This document shows, piece after piece, positions 31,025-43,244 of a stretch of 64,000 bases of DNA. This DNA is from Glyphotaelius pellucidus (taxonomy: Eukaryota > Arthropoda > Insecta > Trichoptera > Limnephilidae): assembly GCA_936435175.1 (NCBI GenBank), contig OW386547.1:36778945-36842944 (forward strand), written 5' to 3'. How positions within the stretch are numbered: position 1 is the stretch's first letter; every line of letters begins with the position of its first letter. Position numbers and translations under genes: made by a program. The notes beneath the pieces were generated by a model. That model worked only from the letters and a program-made list of their open reading frames with translations, had not been told where the DNA came from and did not search any database.

Positions 31025-31260
31025 TGTACATGGTTGACATTTGTCACCTGAGAACGGGTCACTTCTTCGACTCATTCTTATGTTCAACCGCTCGGCTGAG
31101 GTACAATTTGCCAGCCTCTGTGTTTCCTCCTTCCTATAACATGGGTCTCTTTAAGACCAATGTTCATTCCTTCCTCTCCTCAAAAAGACTCTCCACACAG
31201 TATCTCAGTTGACAAAGGCGCTGAGGGAAATTATTTTTCCCGGGGCCTCTCCTTCCAATG
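31025..31260 (+). mobile_element. LINE 3'-end fragment, source of the 153/154-bp array
   Basis: One frame reads FFDSFLCSTARLRYNLPASV and FPPSYNMGLFKTNVHSFLSS, the jockey/CR1-like C-terminus, followed by the family tail AAAGACTCTCCACAC...GCTGAGGGAAATTATTTTTC. It matches 61597-61818 closely and lacks everything upstream. The tail leads straight into the tandem array. Confidence 0.7.
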
Positions 31261-32844
31261 GTCTGATCTTTTTTTAATAACATACATGCGTGCATAGGTA
31301 AATATAAATATACAAGTATACATGTATCAATATACATATCATATACATACACAGTATCTCAGTTGACAAAGGCGCTGAGGGAAATTATTTTTCCCGGGGC
31401 CTCTCCTTCCAATGGTCTGATCTTTTTTTAATAACATACATGCGTGCATAGGTAAATATAAATATACAAGTATACATGTATCAATATACATATCATATAC
31501 ATACACAGTATCTCAGTTGACAAAGGCGCTGAGGGAAATTATTTTTCCCGGGGCCTCTCCTTCCAATGGTCTGATCTTTTTTTAATAACATACATGCGTG
31601 CATAGGTAAATATAAATATACAAGTATACATGTATCAATATACATATCATATACATACACAGTATCTCAGTTGACAAAGGCGCTGAGGGAAATTATTTTT
31701 CCCGGGGCCTCTCCTTCCAATGGTCTGATCTTTTTTTAATAACATACATGCGTGCATAGGTAAATATAAATATACAAGTATACATGTATCAATATACATA
31801 TCATATACATCACAGTATCTCAGTTGACAAAGGCGCCGAGGGAAATTATTTTTCCCGGGGCCTCTCCTTCCAATGGTCTGATCTTTTTTTAATAACATAC
31901 ATGCGTGCATAGGTAAATATAAATATACAAGTATACATGTATCAATATACATATCATATACATACACAGTATCTCAGTTGACAAAGGCGCTGAGGGAAAT
32001 TATTTTTCCCGGGGCCTCTCCTTCCAATGGTCTGATCTTTTTTTAATAACATACATGCGTGCATAGGTAAATATAAATATACAAGTATACATGTATCAAT
32101 ATACATATCATATACATACACAGTATCTCAGTTGACAAAGGCGCTGAGGGAAATTATTTTTCCCGGGGCCTCTCCTTCCAATGGTCTGATCTTTTTTTAA
32201 TAACATACATGCGTGCATAGGTAAATATAAATATACAAGTATACATGTATCAATATACATATCATATACATACACAGTATCTCAGTTGACAAAGGCGCTG
32301 AGGGAAATTATTTTTCCCGGGGCCTCTCCTTCCAATGGTCTGATCTTTTTTTAATAACATACATGCGTGCATAGGTAAATATAAATATACAAGTATACAT
32401 GTATCAATATACATATCATATACATCACAGTATCTCAGTTGACAAAGGCGCCGAGGGAAATTATTTTTCCCGGGGCCTCTCCTTCCAATGGTCTGATCTT
32501 TTTTTAATAACATACATGCGTGCATAGGTAAATATAAATATACAAGTATACATGTATCAATATACATATCATATACATCACAGTATCTCAGTTGACAAAG
32601 GCGCCGAGGGAAATTATTTTTCCCGGGGCCTCTCCTTCCAATGGTCTGATCTTTTTTTAATAACATACATGCGTGCATAGGTAAATATAAATATACAAGT
32701 ATACATGTATCAATATACATATCATATACATCACAGTATCTCAGTTGACAAAGGCGCCGAGGGAAATTATTTTTCCCGGGGCCTCTCCTTCCAATGGTCT
32801 GATCTTTTTTTAATAACATACATGCGTGCATAGGTAAATATAAA
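31197..32844. repeat. satellite array, 153/154-bp unit, ten full copies plus one partial
   Basis: Units start with ACAGTATCTCAGTTGACAAA at 31197, 31351, 31505, 31659, 31812, 31966, 32120, 32274, 32427, 32580 and 32733; the last stops at 32844 after GTAAATATAAAT. Copies are almost identical. They differ at one G/C site (GCGCTGAGG or GCGCCGAGG) and by one base at the junction (CATACACAG or CATCACAG), which makes the period 154 or 153. The CCGAG variant always goes with the one-base-shorter junction. The first half of each unit is LINE tail; the second half is ATAC/TATAC-rich. Long minus frames here exist only because 153 is divisible by three. Confidence 0.92.
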
Positions 32845-33234
32845 TCCAGAAATCAACGTTTAAATTCCGCAAACAGTGAATCCAAAGTATATTTTTTTTG
32901 GTTATTCTCAGGGAATCATTATAATTTTTTTATTATATAAACGACATAAAAGTGAACTGACAGATGATTCCTTTTAGATTTCCCAACAAATGGAATGTGT
33001 TTTTAAACTTTCGTGTTTTCTATAATTGTTCGAAGTTTCGAGTAAAGATACGAGTATAATATGTGTTTTTTTTTCAAATTTTTTAATGTTTGAAATTAAA
33101 ATATTCTATTTTATAAATATCGAAGTAAAATATCAGTATCTTGGAAATATTCCGAAATTCGACGAGAAATTTCAAGTTTATACGAGTGATACTTTATACG
33201 GTGACCCTTACAACTAAACAATATGCAACTTCAT
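32845..33234. other. no gene seen
   Basis: AT-rich single-copy-looking DNA. Short frames are not protein-like. Confidence 0.3.
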
Positions 33235-33332
33235 CACATCCTTTGAAAAGTCATTAAAAAACGTGTTGAAAAAAAAAAATGATTAAATAGGTTAAAAAAA
33301 TTCATAACTCTTAATGATTTTTCAAAGGGGCG
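33235..33332. repeat. repeat E foldback, short copy
   Basis: CCTTTGAAAAGTCATTAAAAA at the left pairs with TTAATGATTTTTCAAAGG at the right, around AAATAGGTTAAAAAAA. It is the shortest repeat E member here. Confidence 0.55.
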
Positions 33333-33999
33333 TTGAAATGCCACTTTGTTGAACAAATTCATCAAACGATGAACGTATATCTGCACCCCCCAAAGGAAAC
33401 ATACAATCATTTTCATACATCTCCCTCACACTTATAAATAAAATGAAACGCAAGGAAAAAGCAGTACTTAGAAGGAAAGCGTCACACATATTTTGTGTGT
33501 CTCATCTTTTGTATCACCATTGTTTAATGTTATAAAGAGCTGCAGTGTTATAGCGATTATGTTTATTGCCTTTTTTTGCGGTCACGGTACCTAACTCAAA
33601 AGCGCTCAATAACAGTTATTATTTAGCAGCGTAATTGATCAAACAAAGCTTTATTTCTGCATGAAGTATTTATGTCCAATCTTGAACCCACTTTCGATTC
33701 CAGTTAGCAAAGAAAAATCATCACCTAAAACACCTTATTTTGTATTGATTTAGGCAAATAGTGTTCCTTATCGGAGGAATTTGGCTCAAGCCAATATCAA
33801 TACTAAATAGATACTTACGTTTGAATAGTCATAGGTCACAAAACTCCAAAACACGTAAAGGAAACGACAATAGTTCTTAGGAAATCCCACCGCTGACATC
33901 TGGTTTAATATTTTGTTCATATTTTATTTAAACAATGATGATAGGTTTTGATGCATTAACATATTAGCTAGAGAGAAAGTGTGTTTTATTTTTAAATCT
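33333..33999. other. no gene seen
   Basis: AT-rich; nothing supported. Confidence 0.3.
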
Positions 34000-34870
34000 C
34001 ATTAACCTTTTCGCCGTCCGTTTTTACTAAATTATTAAATATTTTAGTCTATAATTACTCCCAAGTACTTTTAAAAATTTTATTAACCCTTTTAATTATT
34101 AAATCTTTCAGTCTAGATTACTCCCAAGTACTTTTTAAAATTTTATTAACCTTTTTAATTATTAAATCTTTCAGTCTAGAATTACTCCAAGATTTTTTTA
34201 AATATTCTCTGTGCGTTATTACTTATTATTAAATCATCGAGTCTAGAACTACTCCCAAGTACTTTTTTAATCTTATTAATCTTTTTTCCGTCCATTATAT
34301 CTTAATTATTAAATCTTTCAGTCTAGAATTACTCCCAAGATTTTTTTTTAATATTATTAACCTTTTCGCTGTGCGTTATTACTTATTATTAAATCATCGA
34401 GTCTAGAACTACTCCCAAGTACTTTTTTAATCTTATTAATCTTTTTTCCGTCCATTATATCTTAATTATTAAATCTTTCAGTCTAGAATTACTCCCAAGA
34501 TTTTTTTTTAATATTATTAACCTTTTCGCTGTGCGTTATTACTTATTATTAAATCACCGAGTCTAGAACTACTCCCAAGTACTTTTTTAATCTTATTAAT
34601 CTTTTTTCCGTCCATTATATCTTAATTATTAAATCTTTCAGTCTAGAATTACTCCCAAGATTTTTTTTTAATATTATTAACCTTTTCGCTGTGCGTTATT
34701 ACTTATTATTAAATCATCGAGTCTAGAACTACTCCCAAGTACTTTTTTAATCTTATTAATCTTTTTTCCGTCCATTATATCTTAATTATTAAATCTTTCA
34801 GAAAAGAATTACTACCAGGAACTTTTTTTTATTTTATTAACCTTTCCGCTGTATATTATCGTTGAATTTT
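34000..34870. repeat. satellite with 160-bp higher-order unit of two 80-bp monomers
   Basis: The phrase GTCTAGAATTACTCCCAAGA recurs at 34321, 34481 and 34641, exactly 160 apart, and the alternating monomer GTCTAGAACTACTCCCAAGT lies 80 bases from each. The two monomers differ at several fixed places (CTTTCCGTCCATTATATC versus TTTCGCTGTGCGTTATTAC). At both edges (34010-34250 and 34800-34870) units are diverged and shorter, as at the margins of homogenised arrays. Confidence 0.85.
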
Positions 34871-35169
34871 ATATGATTGTTTTTTAATAATAACTAAGTA
34901 ATAACCTTTTCCCACCGTTTATTTTTATATTGTGTCTAAAGGTACTTATTTGTCTATGCTTATTTGTCTATTGTTACACGTCTAAATTTTCAGTAAACTT
35001 TGTATGCCGATTAAGGTACCCTTGGTTTTGAAATAAGTTAATATATTTTTTTAAATTAAATGAAACAATGTTACATACTTTGTTTAAACAATTATATTTT
35101 TTATACTAACGCCGACCGGTTTCGGAACAAGCGTTCCTTCCCCAAAGTAAACTATATATATATAAATAT
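34871..35169. other. no gene seen
   Basis: AT-rich; includes GACCGGTTTCGGAACAAGCG at 35114, a repeat-like word of unknown family. Confidence 0.3.
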
Positions 35170-35470
35170 TTTTTTTTTTTAAATTAATTTATTTATTTTA
35201 TAAATCAAAAATCCAGTCCCGCTAAGCCAATTGCAATTGGCTTGACAGCAGGTGCTTATAATTGCTTACAAATACATTTAAAGTTATAATTTACATCTTT
35301 TATCTACAGTTTAAACATTTTTTCATAAATTTTATTTTTTAAGTATCAAAATAAATATTCTTTTTCCAATAACCAATTTTTCACCATATATTTAACCTTA
35401 TTCATAGAATTATGTTGCTTTATATTGTCAGGTAATATATTAACTAAACTAGTGAACTTATATGTCAGGT
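35170..35470 (-). mobile_element. LINE 3' end (minus), C-terminal remnant
   Basis: On the minus strand 35460-35340 reads FTSLVNILPDNIKQHNSMNK and VKYMVKNWLLEKEYLF, then stop. LPDNIK...K.WLL is the ending of CR1/L2-like ORF2. The non-coding tail to 35170 contains GCCAATTGCAATTGGC, itself a 16-bp palindrome at 35227-35242. Confidence 0.6.
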
Positions 35471-36534
35471 GTTGAAGTGGGGGTGGCGGCGAGACCAGGG
35501 ATTAATGAAGATAATTTGATGTTTTTTTATTAAATAGTGATTTAAATAATGATTATTATTTTCACTTAATCTAATTTTTGCCTATTAATTGCTGCTTAAC
35601 CTGACAAAAAATTCCACCGAGTATGAGTCAACTGTGGGTCATTTCCTCTCTCCTCGACAATTTTTTAGAAATGTGACAATGATTTCTGAAGAAAACATGC
35701 GATGAACCCACAGGTCAATGCACCGGCGACCTCCCCGATAACATATTGGATTACATCAATAAACATTTTCTAAGTATAATTAAAAATATTTGAAGAATTC
35801 CTTAATAAATTATGACCAATCCCGCTTCTGATTAGGAAAAGCGAGGTTTCCTGATAAACTTATCGAAACAGAGAGTGTACCAAGTAAAATGTAACTTCGA
35901 AACCGAATTTAGTATCTGCATTAGTAGAATAACAAAATTGGTTTTGTTTTCTTGAAAACAGATCATTAGTCCTCGAATATAAAATTGACCACATCCGCTC
36001 GTATTGTTCAGGAGTATACCATTAACTGCCCACCGTTTAAATATGTACTAATAATATGAATTCGCATGATTTACATTACATCACACCGCGTGTTTTTATA
36101 TTTATTTTTCTTTAAATTGTTGCTGTTATTTTCCACTCAATGTTTTGTTTTTGAATTTCTATTTGAAGGTGTATGCAAAAAAAATTTCAAACACGTTTTT
36201 CATTTTTTTTTTTCATAGTAAAAAAATACACTAAAAAAATCCAATTAAATTGGTATTGGTAAGTAAAATGTATATAAGTATAATGTCACATATCCTAGTG
36301 CTAAGACTTGTGGTTTCCTTTAAAGTTTTGTTAGGTTATTATAAAGTTATTGTCCTTTATAAATCACCTGTTTTGTGTGCATTTAATTTAAGTTAAGCTT
36401 TGGGAAACTTAAAATGTCTGCAACTTCTCATCGAATTATTGGGAAATTTTCATGGTATATAAAATTAGTCTGCAGATAATCAGGGAGCGATTTGGAAACC
36501 GTAATAAATTCTTACATAATAATATCACATGTAA
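35471..36534. other. no gene seen
   Basis: AT-rich. No frame over 60 codons and no repeat recognised. Confidence 0.3.
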
Positions 36535-36930
36535 ATTTATTTATTTATTTATTACCGACCTTTTTCGGGGCTTTTACATATATGAATAGTAAGAAATATA
36601 CAGAATTTATTGTACATAATTGAACTGCCTCAGTGACAATATTTTATATTCGTTTAAAGATAAATTGAAGATGTCCACTGACTTGTATAATTATATCCCT
36701 CCATTAGTATTCTGGGCAAAGAGGAATATATGGTAGTTAGTCCTAGAATATGGTAGTTAGTCCCAGAATATCTGCACTGAAATAAATCCTGGCTTCTGGT
36801 GTTACGTTGTGGTATCCGGAAGCTTATCAGTTCAAGCAATACCAGACTAACAACTAAAACATGTAGAATTTTATATAGAAATACCAAGTCAGTGAAAATT
36901 CTTCTGTCTGACAATTTGAGCATTTTGTAT
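36535..36930 (-). mobile_element. LINE 3' end (minus), C-terminal remnant
   Basis: The minus frame reads LKLSDRRIFTDLVFLYKILH, then SFRIPQRNTRSQDLFQCRYS and GTNYHILGLTTIYSSL, clearly jockey/CR1-like (xxRRxFxDLxFLYKIL...PxRNTRxxxLF). The tail ends in AATAAATAAATAAAT near 36540. A 21-base direct duplication (TAGAATATGGTAGTTAGTCC) sits at 36743-36764. Confidence 0.65.
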
Positions 36931-37155
36931 CATTTAACAGTGTAACAGTGTAAGTGTTCAACATAATTGCTGGAATACCCATTTTAAAATTTAGAAAACT
37001 TTCAACAGCTTGTAAGTACGTGAGTATTATAATGTGGATTATAATCAACATTATTTAAAAAAAATACTACTACGCGGGAATGTCGCATACTTTAGAGTTT
37101 TATTACTGAATTAAATAAAAAATATTAATTAATTAGGTATTATATTTTATACGTA
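36931..37155. other. no gene seen
   Basis: Short AT-rich spacer. Confidence 0.3.
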
Positions 37156-37622
37156 TTTACGGCCTCCGTGGTCGAGGGTTAGATTCCTGAGCAATCCAAA
37201 GGTCGCGGGTCGAATCTGGCGTGCGCAAGTAAATTATATTTGATTGATTTGTGTTATTTCACAATTTATTCAAATACAATAATATATTGTATTGCGGCCA
37301 TCGATCAATAAAGTCGAAGATTGCGGCACGTTCCAGAGTGGAAGATACTGTCAGTATCGCTCTGGTTTAAGACCATCATTCATAAATGAAATGTTTATGC
37401 TTTAAATAGCCTTAAAAATCTTTAAATAGCTTTACACGTGTTTGGTGACCAGATCTAAATAGCCAGGTACTTCCCCACCTTCCTGTTTCCAATCTCCTTC
37501 CCCTCTACACTACTTTCAGCTTCACAGCATACTTCAATTGGGTATGCCATAGTATCACTGGCTCCAGGTGATTGGGTCCAGTTGGAACTCTTGTGCGGTA
37601 CTCGAATTTAAAAAATAAATAA
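37156..37622 (+). repeat. SINE-A copy 1 (plus), complete with tRNA-derived head
   Basis: Head: GGCCTCCGTGGTCGAGGGTT A-box region and GGTCGCGGGTCGAATCTGG B-box region (37200-37220). Body: GAGTGGAAGATACTGTCAGT, ATCGCTCTGGTTTAAGACCA, GTGACCAGATCTAAATAGCC, AGGTACTTCCCCACC, CATAGTATCACTGGCTCCAG, GAACTCTTGTGCGGTA, then an AAAATAAATAAAAAA tail. This is the standard order: pol III promoter, body, A-rich tail. Other copies or fragments: 28835, 46068, 48995, 50664, 53675, 54095, 59781, 61075, 61385. Confidence 0.8.
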
Positions 37623-38139
37623 AAAATGAATGCCTTTACATCGTATTCCACATTCTAACTCTGGGGCGATTATTTGTGATTATTGATAATCCAAGAAAAA
37701 AATATTATAAAGTTTTTACGTAACAGTTCAAATAATCAAATTTAAAAAAAAATGTCTAGTGTTCAAATTAGCTTTACGTTTGTTGTTGCAATGCACTTCG
37801 GATAACATTTGAGAAGTATTCCGTTTTAATTGATAATGTGAATTAAAAAATACTGCTTGGATTCAATTGAATTTGAATGAAATGCGTTATTATAAGCTGT
37901 TTGGCAAGACAAACAAGATGCAGAATATATTGTAAAGACATTAACCAATACAAGATCTCGGGGATTTTGTTAGCAAATGTACACTGATTAGTGATTAACT
38001 GATTGCCTATGCAAATTTATGCTAAGTGTGTTAATATTTCTTGTATCTTTATATTTATGGGCATTGAAAATCGAGAATTTCTGTAGATTCCTTCTAGAGA
38101 AAAGTCTACTAGAAAAACTCCTCATTTTTAAATTTAAAA
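37623..38139. other. no gene seen
   Basis: AT-rich; nothing supported. Confidence 0.3.
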
Positions 38140-38375
38140 AAAAAATGTGTGCTTTTCTCACGCGGAAGAAGTGAAACTTTCAGAAAACCAAAATAGACAA
38201 GGGTGGGAAATATATAGCATATACGTATGCACAAAGTCAATCTCATTCTCTCGCAGGCTAAATCCAATAAATGTATGTGTTTGTCTCTTTTTAGTGTCGG
38301 TTTTTCGTTTCATCGAATTTCAAATCACAACAGTGAACAATAAAGAAGTTTTCACTAAAAAAAAATTTAACAACT
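38140..38375. repeat. repeat L copy 1
   Basis: Contains AGAAGTGAAACTTTCAGAAA near its left end and AAGTTTTCACTAAAAAAAAA at its right end, weak terminal inverted repeats. In between: CTCATTCTCTCGCAGGCTAA, ATGTATGTGTTTGTCTCTTT and TTTCATCGAATTTCAAATCA. Copies at 56135-56275 and 61540-61990. A 76-codon frame through it is not conserved. Confidence 0.55.
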
Positions 38376-38642
38376 GACGCAACTTAGATTCTGAATGACG
38401 ATCTTTCCCCAGCACGATACCAGCTTCAGGCCACGGCCATATTTTGTCAGAGAGTCAAAATATTTCCGCTTTACAATAAAATCAAAGTAAATGGAATATT
38501 TCTAAACGTGTCCGAAAACTAAAAACTCTTTTGAAAGGTGATAAAATAAGTTTTCAAATTTTAAAATTCTAAATAAAAATATTTATTTAATGTTTGAAAC
38601 ATTTACAGTTAAGATTATTACAATAATAGAATTGCCGTTGAG

Positions 38643-40931
38643 ATGTACATTAGGGTGGTCCAGGCCCCCATAGTAAAAAAAATAATTTCAAATATAGACG
38701 TGGCCACCCTCTTGATTTGTTACACATACCATTCCTATTATGTGTAAAAAATTTCAGCCCCCTATCTTATATACAAGGGGATGCTCATCGAATTAGAAGT
38801 TTCTGACAAAAAGTTCAGGATTTCAAGTAAAACGCGCAATTTAAGGTTTATTAATATTACGAGTATTTTATTCAAATAAGTATACAAAGTATTTGAATGT
38901 GAACAAAATTTGGTAACAAAGCAATAATTAACATAATATTAGTTGCAATCTTTCAAAACTATGTTTGTTAATTCCTTTTTGGATGTTTCAGTAGAAACGA
39001 TTTTTCTGTTTTGTTCAACAAAAAAGTAAAAATTGCCTTTCTTCCTCATTCTTGTGTATCCAATGTATCTTCGCAGGTGGTTCGTTCAAAACAATTATGG
39101 TAAGCTTTTTTAGCTTTTCGTTATCATCACGAACTTGATTCGCTCCAGATAGAGCGGTTGTAAGACTCTCAAGAGTATTTTCAGCGAACTGTTCTGCGTT
39201 CTTATCGAGGTCAAGACAATCGTTGTGCTCCTTCGGTAATGTTTCCCAAATATCGCTGAATTTTTTGAAAAGTGGGATTTGAGGAGAGCTTAATGGCCCA
39301 AAACACAGAGTAAATATTTTTGAAAGCATTATTTCAAATACGTGATGATGACAAGCAAGCCACAAAAGATCACGTCCTGTCTTTTCTTCTAAAAGAGTGC
39401 AAGCTCCCTTTTTGGCACCGGTGTTAGAAGCAATAGTGGCAAGCCGCATAGCCCGGACTTTATTCGTGACATTCCAATGTTGCATTGTGTCAAAAACAGC
39501 ATCAGATATTTGTTCCCCGTTCCTGCAGTAAGTTTAGGTACTCCTAATAGTTTTTCACAACCATTACCAGACACAAGAATCGGAAGGCGCTCTATTTTCT
39601 TATTGCCAGTTATGTCGGGCATTAGTTTGACGTCCCAATGAATTACTGATGGAGAATCAATATCAAATTTTTCTTTTACCAATATATAATAAAGGGGTTG
39701 TATTCAGTTCTCGCATTTTTTCTTGCGCGTCGAATACTACTTCGAGAGATTGGGAGTGAAGCAGGATTGCAACCGAGGGCAGCAGACAATGGAATAATCA
39801 GCCGCATTGCTTCTCGATCGGTGATCTTGTTACGATCAAGCACACTGGTAATGTGTTATGTAAATATACCACTGGTAGACGGCTCAACGCCACAGGAACT
39901 AGAAGCACTCTTAATCTTTTTTGGTACAGCCACTACGAACTCATCTTTGGACTCATCCTCTAATATGCTAGCATTACTAGAAGTGCTACTGAAGCTGCAC
40001 TAAGTTGTAACTCTTGACTCGACACCACCGAAAATGAGGCATTACTTTTAGCAGCCATTTCTCTCCCATCTTCAGATCTTTGTTTCCGTTTTAGAGAACG
40101 TTCTTTGACCTTTTCTCGTTTCTAGTCGATTGAGTACGTCTTAGAATCTTCTTACGTTCTCCTCTTTGATCGATGATAAACGCTCTGAATTTCCGCAATT
40201 TTATCAAATTCAAAGCGCTTGCATGGGCAATATCAAAAAGTTTGTCTAGTTCTTTTGTAAACAAATACTCTCTTTTTCTTTGTGAATTAGAATTTCTACC
40301 TCTATTTTTCTTCAATAGCAGCCAGTTCTTATGAAACTTAATCAGTGATTTTGATGCTCAGTTTGATGATAATCAGTGATGCAATTCAATGCAGTGATTT
40401 TGTTGTCTGGTCGTAATTCAAGATTTAGTCCAAACTTCTATCAGTTCTTGAATAAGTACATTCGCGGTATCTTTCACATTTTTGCATTCATTCAATATGT
40501 GGTGATAACGGAGTAAAATTTGCCGAAGAGTAGGAAGTTGGTTTAGCCCCATCGATGGCTCAGTATCTCAAACCCCAAGTAGAAAAATTTCGTCTTTTTT
40601 TCGAGTAGATGAACACATTTTATTACACGGATTCACTTCACAGTCTACTAAATAAGTATCAAAACTGTTTAAATTTGTCTATAAAACTCTTCAGTAGTTT
40701 ATTTTAATATTTATTTAATAGTTTAACACACGAAACTGTCATGTAAAAAAAAGTTAAAATTTAGCATTTTACACAAAAAATTGAAAAAATACACTCGATT
40801 GAGCACCCCTTTCTACTTGATAAATCTCGCTAAAATTTTACTATGCTATTACCAAAAATACATGTAACAAATTCACTGGGTGGCCAAATGGAAAATATTT
40901 AAAAATAATTTTGGACCACCTTAATGTACAT
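38643..40931 (-). mobile_element. complete hAT-type transposon with 8-bp target duplications
   Basis: ATGTACAT occurs at 38643-38650 and 40924-40931. Just inside, the left end is TAGGGTGGTCCA and the right end, reverse-complemented, TAAGGTGGTCCA (11 of 12). Eight-base target duplications with T/CAGGG-type ends are diagnostic of hAT elements. The inner ends are also alike (GTGGCCACCC near 38700, GGGTGGCCA near 40878). The element proper is 38651-40923, about 2.27 kb, and encodes a decayed transposase-like protein on the minus strand. The octamer is itself a palindrome. Confidence 0.85.
39015..40618 (-). pseudogene. decayed hAT-like transposase-related protein
   Basis: The minus strand begins MCSSTRKKDEIFLLGV at 40618 and meets TGA at the 17th codon. 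The frame resumes with GLNQLPTLRQILLRYHHILN and VKDTANVLIQELIEVW. Further on come KKNRGRNSNSQRKREYLFTK, ELDKLFDIAHASALNLIK (40091-40315), then VKEKFDIDSPSVIHWDVKLM, ITGNKKIERLPILVSGNGCE (39530-39680), then a one-base frameshift near 39510 and VTNKVRAMRLATIASNTGAK, LLWLACHHHVFEIML (39015-39485). These blocks belong to a hAT-like protein family common in arthropod genomes, often annotated only as uncharacterised. Stops, at least two frame changes and loss of the far C-terminus (the hAT dimerisation region) make it non-functional. Confidence 0.7.
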
Positions 40932-43056
40932 AGATATTAACACTCCAATTAGAAATGTCCACAGCACGAGTAATCAATGTTTAGTTGTTATTAGACGGAA
41001 ATGCTTGTAGTGAGAATTAATGATAATCAAAATTAAATATAAAACATAGAAGTGTAAAATATAATACATAACCTGCAAAGAAAGAGAAACAAGAAATAAA
41101 GAAAGGCATGACAATAAAGCAGCTACATAACTGTTCTCCACGAAGTGTCATGGTAGGAGTTTGAAAATTTACTATATATTATATAAAATTTATTATATAT
41201 ATATTTTTTTAAAGTAAAAATTTTTACATGCAATCATTAAAAAAGGTTTTAAAAATGGCTCACCTTAGGTTTTTTTCTAACTAAAATTTCTGATAACGAA
41301 AAAAAATGAAACACATTTGTACATATTTTATTAGACCAATATATTTTAAACGTTATTGTTACCTTGTTGTTTTTGTTTCAAATTGCGATCGAATCCTTGG
41401 ATTCATAAAGGTGTACATTTTACTTCTTTTGTGGTAAATTTTCAGATTTGAATATAAAGCGTGATGTTTTCTCTTTCTAATACCGTTTAGATCATATTTC
41501 TCACTACGATAGTAAGGAAGATAATGATTTCTATGAGACCTACATATATGAGTTGTTCCGAAATCCGAACAAATTAGCCTGACGGGTTAACAGGAAACTA
41601 AACCCAGCGAGAACTCGTACTGACATCAACGACGTTCGTCCTCTTCCTTCTCACTCGTCTTGTTTGAAAATGAAAAGGACAGAAGATACTAGAACGATGA
41701 CGTCACGTACGATCTCTCTCCGGGACTAGTATATCTACCACTCTATTTTTGGGCATAAGTAAATGAATACGCCGCAGTGAAGATAATTTCCTAGAGTTGT
41801 CCAGGACTCTCCAAGGTTTATAGCACCGATGATGATGATCGACTGATTGATGTTAGTTAGGAAAGTTCTTCAATATTTTTATCATTTTCTCAGAAAACTA
41901 AAATTTTTAAAAAAATGTAACGTTTTGTTACACATGATTCAAAAACATAAAAATTCTAATTTGTTTTGGGTTGAATATGTTCCAGGAAAAACAATTTGCT
42001 TTACTAGGAAAAAATGAAGGTCAAGACGCTGAAATTAAATGGAAATAGGTTAGTCAGAATTTCAATCTGCCACCTGTCTGCTTTATCATCCTCCAGGTGG
42101 AGACAAAGATCCTTAAAGGACGTATGAATAACACAAAGAAAATTCCGGAATGGAATATCCTGAATTCCATACGAAGTATTATGCAGTTAAATGCAGCTTA
42201 TCCTTCTTGTTATTCATAGATGCTTCGGCTAGATCTGAGTATCCTGGGGTTCCCCGGGAATTTGCAGCCTTTCCAGAAAATATCAAGGGTGACAGAGGCA
42301 TGTGATATCCAAACAGATTCTCCTAGAAAACTATTCATAAAGTTATAAATATTATATATTAACAGAATCATTTTTCCAGGTTACCATGGTAGATTTTTAT
42401 AAATTCTGTGTCCTTTTCTATTTAATGTTTCACTGAGATTGGTTAATATTTTCTGCTTTTTCAATGATTAAATATTTATGTGCAAAAGCTTCAAAGTTAT
42501 TACAATAAATTAAACATTGTTAATATTTGAGTGTACAAGAGCAAATAAATTAAAAACAATCTTTCTTTTGACCTTTTTTATTTTCTTTGAAAATTTTGCG
42601 TCCTTTCCTTTAGTAAACAAATAGGTTAATTTTGATTACAAAGAATGATTATTAGTTCACGATTTAAGAATATTAAATTGGCAAATGAGCCTAAATTGTT
42701 ATTGTAGATAGATTGACTTTCCCAGGTTACGAAGAATCTGAGAATATTTAAACCACAATAAGCGGAAAATGTTGCCTGCACAATGGCGGAGGATGTACTC
42801 GTTACGGTTCAAGCAGATTAAACGCGAAATATTTCCGCAAATCCGTGATAAATTCGGAAAAGTGATAAGCCATTCCATTTATAATTTCCGCAATTGTTGG
42901 ACGTTGCATTTGCATCTATCCGTATTGCAGATCCGGTGCTGATACCAACACAACACGTCTTCAACATTAAACTAACTTACTTTAGACTTAAGACGGAACT
43001 TCCAAAGCAACGAATTACACTTAGAACATTCCGGAATAGGACGTCTGAACGGTTTC
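40932..43056. other. no gene seen
   Basis: About 2 kb of AT-rich DNA. An AT-only inverted stretch lies at 41170-41210. A GC-richer part at 41600-41730 has no good frame. Nothing matches the local repeat families, so this may be unique sequence. Confidence 0.3.
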
Positions 43057-43244
43057 ATCTAAACTAGACATGCCCAACCTGCGGCCCAATTTGAGATTTT
43101 TTGCGGCTCAAAACGAAGTTTTCAGCTTTCTATGTTTTGGTATTCACAAAAAAAATCGTTCTCGTAAATTCATCATATTTATATTAAATTTTGTGAAATT
43201 TGAACTTTCTTGTTATTTGACCTCGGACTCTCGATGAGGTTTTG

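Noticed and set aside
31647..32831. Long minus-strand frames of 106 and 189 codons with a repeating KKDQTIGRRGPGKNNFP segment
   Set aside because: They are the translation of the 153/154-bp satellite. The frame stays open only where units are 153 bp (51 codons) and breaks at 154-bp units.
39698..40003. 101-codon plus-strand frame
   Set aside because: Antisense to the decayed hAT transposase-like gene, where minus-strand blocks are recognisable on both sides.
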